Assembly (NCBI GenBank): GCA_947627125.1
Contig: CANQUY010000036.1
Coordinates: 1 to 13,853 of the forward strand
Source of the DNA: an uncultured Clostridia bacterium
GTDB lineage: Bacteria; Bacillota; Clostridia; Christensenellales; Borkfalkiaceae
Length of the DNA stretch: 13,853 nt
Reading direction: 5' to 3'
Position numbers and translations under genes: made by a program. Every line of letters begins with the position of its first letter. The first letter of the stretch is position 1. Below, in pieces: positions 6,209-13,756 of this stretch. The notes under the pieces are model-generated. The model saw nothing but the letters and a program-made list of their open reading frames with translations, was not told the origin of the DNA and ran no database searches.

Positions 6209-7496
6209 CCGATACTTTCTTTTTTCTCGTCGCTCCGTGCGGAATGGGTTTCCACGCGAGATTCTTGACGAAGAGGGAGGCGACGTCGAGAATGACATTG
6301 ATGAGCAGGAAGAAGGGCCACAGAAGGAGGGCCGAACACCGCCGCCAGAAGCCGAGTTTCGGGATGCGCTTGCGTTCGAGGATCATGAGCAGGGCCCCCG
6401 TGAGGAGGGTGAGCAGATAGGAGAACATAAACGCACCCGCGGAAACGATGCCGTAGAGGGCCCACACCTTGGCGGCGTCATAGCCGAAGAGGGGAGAGAG
6501 GGCGAGGAGAATGACTTGCAGGATCCACAGCCCGACGCCGATCGCCCCCGAGGGGAGAATGGACACGGCGATATCGTATTGGGAGAACTTGTTGTCCTTG
6601 CCGCCCTTCTTCTTGGGAGTGAAGATGCTCTTGACGAGCTTTTTGAAGCGGGTGAAGAAAACGATCGTATGTCCCCGCGCCCAGCGCATTCTCTGCCGCC
6701 ACATGATGGGGAGAGTGGTGGGCTGTTCGTCGAAGAACTCCGCGTCGTCGCAGTACATGACCTTGTTGCCCTTGGCGATCTCGTCGGCGGTGAATTCCCA
6801 ATCCTCCGTCAGCGTGACATATTCCCAGCCGTCCTTCACATAGGAAGCGGGCATCACATAGCCCGTGCCCGAAACGCGGGTGGAACAGTTGCACACGTTC
6901 CTGCCGCGGGCCTCGAATCTGCACGCCGCGAGGAAAAAGATGCCGTAGAGGCAGGAAATGGTGTTGTCGCCGAAGTTGCAGGAGTTGCGGTAGGAGGTGA
7001 CGGCGTACTTTCTGTCGTAGTATAAAAAGGCGTCGTTCATCTTGGATATGTAGCCTTCGGGGAGAATATTGTCCGCATTGATGATGAAGAAGCCGTCATA
7101 GGTCTGCGTGCCGAAGTCCCTCTCGATCTGTTTGAAGAGATGGCGGTACGCAAAGCCGAGGGTGCGCTCGGCGTCGTTGTTGTATTCATACACGGTTGCC
7201 CCGTGGCTGCGGGCGACTTCGGCCGTGCGGTCGGTACAGTTGTGCGCTACGACAAATACCTGCAGGAGTTCAAGCGGATAGCCGTTGTTGAGAATGCTGT
7301 CGAGCAGTTCGCCGATGACGTTCTCCTCGTTCCGTGCGCTGATGATGATACCGTAGCGCAGTTTTTCCTGTCGGACGGGGAATTTCTTCTTTTTGAAGAT
7401 CCCCACGATTGAAAACACGACGTAGTGAAACATCATGACGAGCAATACGAACCAAATCGCGCCGAACACAGTTGCGACGATTTCAAGATAACCCAT
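6198..7496 (-). CDS. Membrane GT2 glycosyltransferase with processive-type motifs, possible beta-glucan synthase
   Basis: Cytoplasmic-face GT2 enzyme that would transfer sugar from a nucleotide donor. The 432-residue protein has one N-terminal membrane segment (about 8-34), a GT-A domain (about 47-285) and three C-terminal membrane segments (about 311-336, 345-372, 387-411). Visible motifs are SARNEENVIGELLDSI (53-68), NADN with Asp142, TED (230-232) and QRMRW (268-272), the D,D,D,QxxRW set of cellulose, hyaluronan and poly-GlcNAc synthases. There is no PilZ domain, and it is much shorter than BcsA; the layout is nearer to NodC/IcaA-type enzymes. ATG 7496 follows AAGGAT. Next to a lichenase and a GH3, a beta-glucan product is a reasonable guess; a glycolipid glycosyltransferase or another polymer synthase are alternatives. 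A TATAAA at 7520-7525 may be a -10, but no good -35 is seen. Confidence 0.85.
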   Translation of the reverse strand: MGYLEIVATVFGAIWFVLLVMMFHYVVFSIVGIFKKKKFPVRQEKLRYGIIISARNEENVIGELLDSILNNGYPLELLQVFVVAHNCTDRTAEVARSHGATVYEYNNDAERTLGFAYRHLFKQIERDFGTQTYDGFFIINADNILPEGYISKMNDAFLYYDRKYAVTSYRNSCNFGDNTISCLYGIFFLAACRFEARGRNVCNCSTRVSGTGYVMPASYVKDGWEYVTLTEDWEFTADEIAKGNKVMYCDDAEFFDEQPTTLPIMWRQRMRWARGHTIVFFTRFKKLVKSIFTPKKKGGKDNKFSQYDIAVSILPSGAIGVGLWILQVILLALSPLFGYDAAKVWALYGIVSAGAFMFSYLLTLLTGALLMILERKRIPKLGFWRRCSALLLWPFFLLINVILDVASLFVKNLAWKPIPHGATRKKKVSDNR

Positions 7497-7512
7497 AGTT
7501 TTTATCCTTATG

Positions 7513-7840
7513 TGGATTTTTTATATTTTTCGCCCCCGCGCTCTTGCCTGCCCCCTGCGTAAGGGAGGTAGGGGTGGGGGTACACCCTCAAACGAAGTCC
7601 GTCGGTTTACGAGATCCCCTCGCTTCGCTCGGGATGAGGACGGGAGCCCGTATTCCCCGCGCGCTCATCCTGAGCGCAGCGAAGGATCCCATAAAACCAA
7701 CGGAAGCCTTTTTCCTCATTCCGAGCCCCAAAGGGGCGAGAGAATCTCGCTCTAAGAACGGAAGTCCGTAAGTTTACGAGATCCACTCGCTTCGCTCGGG
7801 ATGAGGGTGGACCGCACCAACGGGCCCCCGCTCCCCCCGC
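7513..7840. repeat. Cluster of short hairpin repeats between the kinase and GT2 genes
   Basis: No gene here. It holds a series of ATNC...GNAT hairpins: GAGATCCCCTCGCTTCGCTC (7611-7630, closing with GGGATGAGG), the 45-bp unit at 7660-7704, CCGAGCCCCAAAGGGGCGAG (7721-7740) followed by AGAATCTCGC, and ATCCACTCGCTTCGCTCGGG (7781-7800). GC-rich CCCCCTG/AGGGAGG tracts lie at 7547-7580. These are short relatives of the ~149-bp elements. Some hairpins might stop transcription leaving the kinase gene, but no T-run supports this. Confidence 0.75.
7660..7704. repeat. 45-bp repeat, identical copy at 13744-13788
   Basis: Begins CGCGCTCATCCTGAGCGCAG and ends CCATAAAACCAACGGA. ATCCT (7667-7671) pairs with AGGAT (7683-7687). 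I see no difference between this copy and the one 6 kb away, which suggests recent spread or gene conversion. Confidence 0.85.
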
Positions 7841-7855
7841 TCAGCATGACGCCGC
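7839..7855. repeat. Repeat-element end fused to the 3' end of the sensor kinase gene
   Basis: GCTCAGCATGACGCCGC matches the right terminus of the ~149-bp element (CTCAGCATGACGCCGC). Read on the minus strand in the kinase frame it encodes the last residues, AASC, and the TGA stop. Confidence 0.75.
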
Positions 7856-9205
7856 CTGCGGATTTCCGAAAATGATTGTGAGGTGAAAGACGTCGCCGCT
7901 CGTAAAGGCGGTGAGCTCGCCCCCGTACTTCCGCGCAATGAGCCTCAAAGACCGCATGCCGAAGCCGTGATGGTCCTTATCTCCCTTGGTCGTGACGGGC
8001 AGACCGTCCTCAAAGGTCAGTTCCCCGTCGAAATAGTTGGATTCCTGCACGAGGAGCAGGCCGTCCTTGGATTTTACGACGAGGTCAATGACCCGCCGCT
8101 CGGGCTCCCTGATGGTCTTGACGGCCTCGAGGGCGTTGTCCACGAGATTGCCGAAGAGGCAGTAGAGGTCGCCCTCCTCGATGAAGCCGAGTTTCCCGCC
8201 GTCGATCATGCAGGAGAGGTTGATGCTGTTCTGTTCGCAGAAGAGGCTCTTCTCTGTGAGGAGGACGTTTAAGAGGGGGCTCCCCGTTTCGATACGGGAG
8301 TCGTAGATGGAGATGCTCTTCTCGAGATCTTCCATGCTCGGCGTCCCTTCCGCCGCCAAAATTTGCAACTTATAGCGGATATCATGGCATTTGATGTTGA
8401 TGAGGTCGATGGTTTCTTTGGAGATCCGATACTGCTCTTCGCTCTGGCGGATGGCATATTTGAGGTCCTCCACCTCGCGGCCGAGCTCGTCGGCGACGAT
8501 CGTTTTTGAGGCCAACAGATAGACGATCACACAGCACACGGCGGAAAAGATATTTCCCGTCTGCCGCAGAATGACATAGTCGGGGTTTTCAAATCGGTTC
8601 TCCCGCTCCACGCTGAGGCGGGCAAAGTAGATATCCTCGAAGGAGCAGAGGAGAATGGTCACGCCGAGCACGAACACGGCGATCGCGAGCATGCGGTAGT
8701 CGAGCTTGCAGGCGGAGAGCTTTTTCACGATCCCGCGGATGAGCAAAAAGTACGCGGCGGCGGAGCATGCGAGGAAGAAGGAGTAGTACACGAGGCGGTA
8801 AAAGAGATTAAAATTCCCGCCCCATGCGTCGAAAATGCGAAAACTTTCCCCCGCCGTCCAAAAGATCAAAAAGAGCTTATACACAAGATTCTGCGCCGCA
8901 TAGCCGAGCGTACAGCAGAAGAGAATGTGATAGAAAGAGGCCTCGTACCGCCACAGCGCGAGCAGAATGACGAGAGCGAAGAGGAAGAGGTATACGGCGA
9001 TACGGCCGAACACGTTCTCCCCGAAATAGCGGTAGAAGCAGGCGGCGGGGATCCCTGCCGCAAAGAGAATGAAGATGGAGAGGGCGAACTTCCACCAAAA
9101 GCCCTTGGGACGCTTCAGCGGCTGCAGGAGCATGGCGCAGAACACGAGGAGCTCGCACAGAAACTCCACGATGATCATGCCATAGATGCCGAAAATTTCA
9201 CCCAT
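7841..9205 (-). CDS. GHKL-family sensor histidine kinase (AgrC/ComD-like)
   Basis: Membrane sensor that phosphorylates the partner LytTR regulator. Of 454 residues, about 1-235 form six or seven membrane segments (about 7-28, 38-58, 66-84, 90-115, 134-157, 170-190, 216-233) with no known ligand domain. A helical dimerisation region (about 240-300) follows, with the phospho-acceptor His274 in IKCHDIRYKL. The ATPase domain has the N box NLVDNALEA (353-361; Asn357) and the glycine box HGFGMRSL (413-420). The ATG at 9205 has GGAGGG 5 nt upstream and overlaps the regulator's stop by 8 bp, so translation is coupled; an upstream in-frame ATG (9226) has no such site. The C-terminal tail and stop come from a repeat element. 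AgrC-like kinases often sense peptides, but no AgrB/AgrD-like gene is visible; the neighbours suggest a glycan-related or envelope signal. The signal is unknown. Confidence 0.9.
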   Translation of the reverse strand: MGEIFGIYGMIIVEFLCELLVFCAMLLQPLKRPKGFWWKFALSIFILFAAGIPAACFYRYFGENVFGRIAVYLFLFALVILLALWRYEASFYHILFCCTLGYAAQNLVYKLFLIFWTAGESFRIFDAWGGNFNLFYRLVYYSFFLACSAAAYFLLIRGIVKKLSACKLDYRMLAIAVFVLGVTILLCSFEDIYFARLSVERENRFENPDYVILRQTGNIFSAVCCVIVYLLASKTIVADELGREVEDLKYAIRQSEEQYRISKETIDLINIKCHDIRYKLQILAAEGTPSMEDLEKSISIYDSRIETGSPLLNVLLTEKSLFCEQNSINLSCMIDGGKLGFIEEGDLYCLFGNLVDNALEAVKTIREPERRVIDLVVKSKDGLLLVQESNYFDGELTFEDGLPVTTKGDKDHHGFGMRSLRLIARKYGGELTAFTSGDVFHLTIIFGNPQAASC

Positions 9206-9917
9206 TGCCGCCCTCCGAACCCGCATACCAGCACGCGAGCTCCGCCAAAAAGGCGTTGCGGCGGGGACGGCTGATCATGAGCGCGTCGCCTCCCACCTGC
9301 ACCGTGTTTCCCTTGATACTGACGATGAACTTCGGGTTGACGAGATAGCATTGGTTGCATCTGAGAAAGCCGAATCCTTTGAACTCGTCCTCCACCTTAT
9401 AGAGCGCGCCCGTGACTTCGACGACGTCGTCCACGAGATGATATCTGAGGCGGTGACGGACGGTTTCCACATACATGAGCTTGTCCGTCGAGATGCGGCA
9501 CAGCCCGTTTGCGGTATTGACCGTGACGGCCTGCCCCTCGTTCATGACGTACACGTCGAGCGCTTTCTTGAATTTGAGGGCGAAATCGAAGTAGGAAACG
9601 GGCTTTAGAAGATAGGCGATAGCGTCCACCTCGTAGCCCTTCTGCGCGTATTGGACGAGATTGGTGATGAAGATGAGGGAAACTGTCTTATCGACGGAGC
9701 GGAGCTCTTCGGCGGCGCTCATGCCGTCGCGGCGGGGCATCTGAATGTCCATGAACACGACGGAGTAGAGGGGCTTGTAGTCCTTTAAAAATTCCACCGC
9801 ATCGTGAAAGCGGCAGATCTGAAACTCCTGCCCGTTCCGCTGTGCATACTGCCTTATGTGATCTTGAAGGACCTCGGCGGCGGCGTCTTCATCTTCAACG
9901 ATCGCGATGTTTCTCAT
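9198..9917 (-). CDS. LytTR-family response regulator (AgrA-like)
   Basis: DNA-binding regulator phosphorylated by the adjoining kinase. The 239 residues contain a receiver domain (1-120) with acidic pair Glu8/Asp9, phospho-acceptor Asp57 in VVFMDIQMP, Thr85 and Lys105 in LLKP, then a LytTR domain (about 128-230) with the typical YVETVRHRL and FLRCNQCYLVN motifs. I chose the ATG at 9917: AAGGG lies 7 nt upstream and the receiver fold begins at MRNIAIVEDE. The longer frame from 9965 would begin inside the promoter. The gene has its own strong promoter with a very short leader. Direct-repeat sites before the GH16 and GH3 genes fit LytTR operators and are its most likely targets (inference). Confidence 0.93.
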   Translation of the reverse strand: MRNIAIVEDEDAAAEVLQDHIRQYAQRNGQEFQICRFHDAVEFLKDYKPLYSVVFMDIQMPRRDGMSAAEELRSVDKTVSLIFITNLVQYAQKGYEVDAIAYLLKPVSYFDFALKFKKALDVYVMNEGQAVTVNTANGLCRISTDKLMYVETVRHRLRYHLVDDVVEVTGALYKVEDEFKGFGFLRCNQCYLVNPKFIVSIKGNTVQVGGDALMISRPRRNAFLAELACWYAGSEGGNG

Positions 9918-9924
9918 AAGATTT

Positions 9925-9954
9925 CCCTTCATCCGTATTGTAACAGATGAAGGG
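9925..9954. promoter_or_regulatory. Perfect 9-bp palindrome spanning the -10 and start region of the two-component operon
   Basis: CCCTTCATC (9925-9933) and GATGAAGGG (9946-9954) are exact inverted repeats with a 12-nt centre that contains the -10 hexamer. The arm nearer the gene also contains the AAGGG ribosome site. The upstream arm lies before the predicted start point, so an mRNA hairpin is unlikely and a repressor or autoregulatory operator is more plausible. Confidence 0.6.
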
Positions 9955-9965
9955 AGGGTCGTCAA
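9937..9965 (-). promoter_or_regulatory. Promoter of the response regulator-kinase operon
   Basis: On the minus strand TTGACG (9965-9960), a 17-nt spacer and TACAAT (9942-9937). The predicted start near 9930 leaves only about 13 nt before the ATG at 9917, so the ribosome site sits almost at the 5' end. The ACAATyNRNG repeat pair found before the GH16 and GH3 genes is not present at the matching distance here; only one unmatched ACAATAG occurs, starting 36 nt upstream of the -35. Confidence 0.85.
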
Positions 9966-10072
9966 GTTAATTCAAAAGTGAAAAGTAAAAATTTCTATTG
10001 TGTCGACGATTCGGGAACGTTGCCCACCCCCCTACCCCCCTCCTCGGGAGGGGGCATGACTGCGTTGGAGCC

Positions 10073-10222
10073 GCCGCGTCATTCTGAGAAAGGGAAAAAG
10101 AACGAAGTCAGAAAGACCGAACCCGAAGAATCTCGCGGCGAAAGTCCGTAAAGCATGCGGCGAGATGCTTCGGTACGATTCTCGTAGACTGCGTTGTACT
10201 CTCGTTCTCAGCATGACGCCGC
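10073..10222. repeat. ~149-bp palindromic repeat element, full copy
   Basis: Starts GCCGCGTCATTCTGAGAA and ends TCTCAGCATGACGCCGC. The left-arm insert (AAAAAGAACGAAGTCAGAAA) is shared with the next copy and with no other, again pointing to local amplification. A GC hairpin without a T-run (CCCCCTCC-TCG-GGAGGGGG, 10036-10054) precedes it. No gene is seen between 9966 and 10390. Confidence 0.9.
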
Positions 10223-10241
10223 AACGACGGAAGCAGGGGGC

Positions 10242-10391
10242 GCCGCGTCATTCTGAGAAACGGAGAAAGAACGAAGTCAGAAAGACCTAACCCGAAGAAT
10301 CTCGCGGCGAAAGTCCGTAAAGAATGCGGCGAGATGCTTCGGTACGATTCTCGTAGACTGCGTTGTACTCTCATTCTCAGCATGACGCCGC
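10242..10391. repeat. ~149-bp palindromic repeat element abutting the GH3 stop codon
   Basis: Full copy with both hairpins. Its last base is also the last base of the GH3 stop codon (TAG, 10393-10391 on the minus strand), so the element begins exactly where coding ends. No separate intrinsic terminator is seen for the GH3 gene, and the element's right hairpin might serve as its 3' boundary. Confidence 0.9.
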
Positions 10392-13300
10392 TATTCGCTC
10401 TCCTCGGGGGCGGCGGTCTTCTTATTCCGCACGATCGTTCTGCCGAGGAAGTAGCCCATCACGGCGACGCCTGCGGCGAGAGCGACCTCCACGAGCACAA
10501 CATACCACACCCACGTCAGGTTGTAGGTCGCACCCGCGGATGTGTCGATCTTGGCGGCGGGGTCATAGGCCGCCTCGGCGCGGAAGGTGTCGGCGAGCGT
10601 CCAGAGCACGTCGTGGGCGACATGCTCGGAGATCTTGTATGCCGTTTCGTTCTTCAGCGTAGCGAACGCGGGCGCGGTGAGGCCGTTGGTCAGCCAGATA
10701 TCGTTGCCCGCCCAGATGCCGCGGTAGGGGGTCATGTAGCTCTCGTTGGAATTCATCCAGTCGGTGACGATGGTGCCGCGGAAGCCCCACTCGCCGCGGA
10801 CGATCTCGGTGACGAGGCCGTAGTTGGCTCCCGTCCAGACTCTGCCGAGGCGGTTCATCGCCGTCATGAGCGCATTGCCGCCGCCCTGCTTTATCATGAT
10901 CTCAAAGGGCTGAAGATAGGTTTCGCGCAACGTCTGTTCGGTGAGGAAGGTGAAGAGGCCCTCGCGGTTGTACTCGCTGTCGTTGGCGACGAAGTGTTTC
11001 ACATAGGAATAGACGCCCATGTCCTTTGCGCCCTTCACTGTTCCCGCGCAGATATAGCCCGAAAGCAGCCCGTCCTCGCTGTAATATTCGCCGTTTCTGC
11101 CGCCGAAGGGGTTGCGGTGCAGGTTCGCGCCGGGGGCATACCACCCGCGGAGGCCTTTGACGGAATTTTTCTCCCTGCCGACGGAGAGGCCGAACGCATA
11201 GGCGAGCTTCTCGCTCCACGTCTGCGCGAGCATCGTGCCGCTCGGATAGGCCATGAATATGCAGCTCGTGCCGTCGCCGCCCGTGACGCGGGTGTTGAAG
11301 CCGAGGGGCCCGTCGAGGTCCACATACTGCACCTTGCCGATGCTCTCGAGCGCGGCCGTCTTGAAATAGCCGTCCTGCACGAGGTTCACGAGCTCCTGGT
11401 CGGGGATATTCGCGATCAGCAGGTCCCAGATCTCGTCGTCGTAGTCGGTCACGTCGAGCACGTCGGAAAATTGCAGTCCGTTGTTTTCCTTCGTGCGCGT
11501 CGCCCCCGCATAGCCCGCATACTCGAGCTGTTCCTGCGTGGGTTCCACCTGCTTGCAGACGCGCTCGGCTTCCTGCGTCCTGTTGCGGGGAGAGGCGATC
11601 TTTTGGGGATACGTCCCCTTGAAATCCTTCCTCGAAAGGTACTTTACAGGCGTCGCCTCGTGGGAGCCGTCGAGGTCGGCTTCGTCGATCGTTTCATCGT
11701 TGCCCTGCCCGTTCAGATTGGTGAAGCGGTTCTCCACTCTCTCCTCCGTATCGGGGTCAATGTCATAGAGGGTTTCGGACATGGTATAGGCAAAATCTGT
11801 TTCGGGGCTCTTGAGCTCGTGCGCATTCTTCATCAGCATGACGTGGTATTCGCCCGCGTCGAGCTCGTAGCCCGTGTGCCCGTTGTCGTTCATGTCGTAG
11901 CAGTCGTAGGAGGCCATATCCTGCACGCGGAGCGTGAGGGTGACCGTCGTGCTCTCCTGCGGCTGAAGGACCTTGGTCTTTGCAAAGGCCCCGAGGACAA
12001 CGGAGGACTTTTCGATTCCGCCCTCGATATAGGGAGCGGAATAGTAGAGCTCCACAACGTCCGCCCCGGGGTATCCGCCTTCGGGGGAAGTATTCTTGAC
12101 CTCGACGGTAAAGACGAGGGTGTCCTCCTTCTGAAGTTCTCCCGATTTCTTGGAGGAATTCCCTACCTTGACGTCCTTCACCGTCCACGAGAAGTCGGCG
12201 TAGGAGAGGCCGTAGCCGAACGGCCACTGCACGACGCCCTCGTAACCGTCGCCGTATTCGTTGTGAACGTCCTCCCAGAATCCCTCGGCATTTGCCGTTT
12301 CAAACCACTTATAGCCGATATAGATGCCCTCGGAGTAGTCCACATAGGCACGGTAGCGGCTGTCCTCGCTCTTGCAGTTCGCATAGACGGTGCCCGCGCC
12401 CGCCTCGCCCGAGCCCTTGTCGCCCTGCGCAACGGCAGAGGGGGTGGTCCCGAGAATGTCATAGGCGTAGGTGTCCGCCGTCCTGCCCGAGGGGGAAACC
12501 TTCACCCGCTCCGTCTTGACGCTGCCGTCCTCGTTCTTCACATAGACTGCCATGCCGTCGTCGTCATAGGTCGGGTTTCCCTCATCGTCGAGAACGGGAA
12601 CGGGCTCATCTTTATAGCCGCGCAGCACATTCACGAGCCCCCTGACGCCCGTGAGCCCCGTGATGCCGACAAGCAGCGCCCCGTCGATCTTGTCATTGTC
12701 CAAAAATCCCGTTTCCATCGTGTTGGCGGTGTTCAGAATGACGATGACCTTTTCGCACAGCTGCGTCGCGACGTCGATCATGTCCTCTTCCTCGGCGGAG
12801 AGTTCGAGATAGTGGCGGTCGGTGACCGTCGTCTTGTTATTTTGCCCCGGCGTCGTCTGCTTGACCTGCTTGAGCTCGAGGTCCTTGCTCTCGCTGCCCG
12901 TTCTCCCGATGACGACGAGCCCGACGTCGGAATAGCTCTGAATGCTCTCCGAAAGGTCCAGATATTGCTGTTTGGAGGGCTCGCGAAGCACAAAGATCTC
13001 CTCGCTGCCGAAGGAAACGCCGCCGCGGTATTCGAGATAGTCCTGTTCGCCGTACGTCTTGCTGTGGGCGGTGTAGTAATCCTTATAGAGATTGTAGAGG
13101 TCTTGGTTGTAGCCGATGCCTGCCTCCTCGAGCGCGGGGAAGAACTTGATCTTCTGCAGATCCGTGTTCGCATAGCCCGAGCCGAACGCCATGGTCATCC
13201 AGTCGTAGGCCGCCCAGCCGAACACGTTGACCTTCTGCAGCTCTTCCTCCGAGAGGGGAAGGGCGGGCGTGCCGTCGTCCTCTTCATTTTTGAGGAGCAC

Positions 13301-13513
13301 CGCGCCCTCTTCCACGATGTCCTCGCAGAGAGCTTCCCCGTCCGCGAGAGCCGCCGCGTCCGCTTCCTGCGTGCGGCCGTAGAGGAAGAGGCTGATGTCC
13401 TCGTAGAACATGGAGGCGGCAATGATGAGCGCGAGCATGATGACGACAACGAGCGTCATGCAGGGCGTAAAGATCGCGAGCGCCTTCTTATTTGACATTC
13501 CCTTCTTTGCCAT
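10391..13513 (-). CDS. GH3 beta-glucosidase-like protein, permuted domain order, membrane-anchored at both ends
   Basis: Predicted extracytoplasmic exo-acting glycosidase removing terminal beta-linked sugars. In 1040 residues: membrane segment (about 12-36); GH3 alpha/beta C-domain (about 60-360, with GAVLLKNEE, GRTGSESKDL and PSGRTADTYAYD); a stretch with PFGYGLSYADF (431-441); a fibronectin-III-like domain (about 443-575); then the GH3 TIM-barrel domain (about 660-975) with DLDGPLGF, YAPGANLHRNPFGGRNGEYY, KHFVANDSEYNR (839-850) and nucleophile Asp918 in GTIVTDWMN; last a membrane segment (about 1000-1024) and a charged tail. All barrel-motif residues I can check are present, so it should be active. 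The usual order is barrel first; reversed forms are known from rumen Clostridia. Residues 302-340 are an acidic insert. The ATG at 13513 has AAGGAG upstream; an ATG 21 nt earlier does not. Preferred substrate is unproven; beta-glucan oligosaccharides fit the context. Confidence 0.9.
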   Translation of the reverse strand: MAKKGMSNKKALAIFTPCMTLVVVIMLALIIAASMFYEDISLFLYGRTQEADAAALADGEALCEDIVEEGAVLLKNEEDDGTPALPLSEEELQKVNVFGWAAYDWMTMAFGSGYANTDLQKIKFFPALEEAGIGYNQDLYNLYKDYYTAHSKTYGEQDYLEYRGGVSFGSEEIFVLREPSKQQYLDLSESIQSYSDVGLVVIGRTGSESKDLELKQVKQTTPGQNNKTTVTDRHYLELSAEEEDMIDVATQLCEKVIVILNTANTMETGFLDNDKIDGALLVGITGLTGVRGLVNVLRGYKDEPVPVLDDEGNPTYDDDGMAVYVKNEDGSVKTERVKVSPSGRTADTYAYDILGTTPSAVAQGDKGSGEAGAGTVYANCKSEDSRYRAYVDYSEGIYIGYKWFETANAEGFWEDVHNEYGDGYEGVVQWPFGYGLSYADFSWTVKDVKVGNSSKKSGELQKEDTLVFTVEVKNTSPEGGYPGADVVELYYSAPYIEGGIEKSSVVLGAFAKTKVLQPQESTTVTLTLRVQDMASYDCYDMNDNGHTGYELDAGEYHVMLMKNAHELKSPETDFAYTMSETLYDIDPDTEERVENRFTNLNGQGNDETIDEADLDGSHEATPVKYLSRKDFKGTYPQKIASPRNRTQEAERVCKQVEPTQEQLEYAGYAGATRTKENNGLQFSDVLDVTDYDDEIWDLLIANIPDQELVNLVQDGYFKTAALESIGKVQYVDLDGPLGFNTRVTGGDGTSCIFMAYPSGTMLAQTWSEKLAYAFGLSVGREKNSVKGLRGWYAPGANLHRNPFGGRNGEYYSEDGLLSGYICAGTVKGAKDMGVYSYVKHFVANDSEYNREGLFTFLTEQTLRETYLQPFEIMIKQGGGNALMTAMNRLGRVWTGANYGLVTEIVRGEWGFRGTIVTDWMNSNESYMTPYRGIWAGNDIWLTNGLTAPAFATLKNETAYKISEHVAHDVLWTLADTFRAEAAYDPAAKIDTSAGATYNLTWVWYVVLVEVALAAGVAVMGYFLGRTIVRNKKTAAPEESE

Positions 13514-13563
13514 AATTTTCTCCTTATCATGCATTTTTCCCGTATGGAATGCGGGTCGGTTCC

Positions 13564-13592
13564 ATTATAAAGGAGCCCGCGCTACCCCGCAA
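13564..13592 (-). promoter_or_regulatory. Promoter of the GH3 gene
   Basis: On the minus strand a perfect TATAAT (13569-13564) with a weak -35 TTGCGG (13592-13587) at 17-nt spacing, giving a leader of about 44 nt. The poor -35 is what is expected of an activator-dependent promoter, and a paired operator lies just upstream. Confidence 0.75.
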
Positions 13593-13601
13593 GCCCCTTT
13601 A

Positions 13602-13631
13602 CCTGAATTGTAATTTGATTACATAAATTGT
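13602..13631 (-). promoter_or_regulatory. Direct-repeat operator of LytTR type upstream of the GH3 promoter
   Basis: On the minus strand ACAATTTATG (13631-13622) and ACAATTCAGG (13611-13602) start 20 nt apart, the second 19 nt before the -35, exactly as before the GH16 gene. Overlapping inverted hexamers TGTAAT (13609-13614) and ATTACA (13618-13623) are also present, so a palindrome-binding factor is an alternative. The block is strikingly AT-rich in GC-rich surroundings. Confidence 0.6.
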
Positions 13632-13656
13632 AATTTTATCTCGCGTTCTCCCGCCC

Positions 13657-13756
13657 GCTCATCCTGCCCCGCTGCTTATCCTGCTCCCGCGCTCATCCTG
13701 ACCCCCACGCGCTCATCCTGCCCTCGCGCTCATCCTGCCCCCCCGCGCTCATCCTG
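13657..13756. repeat. Degenerate tandem array of GCTCATCCTG units
   Basis: Six units of GCT(C/T)ATCCTG start at 13657, 13674, 13691, 13711, 13728 and 13747, separated by C-rich spacers (period 17-20 bp). The last runs into the 45-bp repeat. The unit is the left-stem sequence of the short hairpin repeat, apparently multiplied without its pairing partner. Confidence 0.75.

Noticed and set aside
7520..7548. Promoter for the GT2 gene
   Set aside because: TATAAA is present at 7520-7525, but the hexamer 17 nt upstream (GGCAAG) is not a credible -35 and no ACAAT operator occurs. It is too weak to list as a feature.
9198..9230. A peptide-pheromone (AgrD-like) gene near the kinase
   Set aside because: I looked for a short frame with a ribosome site around the kinase-regulator pair. 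Only shadow frames are present, and there is no AgrB-like gene.
10036..10054. GC-rich hairpin as an intrinsic terminator
   Set aside because: The stem is strong but neither strand has a T-run after it, and it lies upstream of the two-component operon, where no gene ends.
10334..13495. A 1053-codon plus-strand open frame opposite the GH3 gene
   Set aside because: It is antisense to a gene with all GH3 motifs. Such long shadow frames arise in GC-rich coding DNA, and its translation shows no recognisable domain. The same applies to 4206-6077 (+) and 1798-3576 (-).
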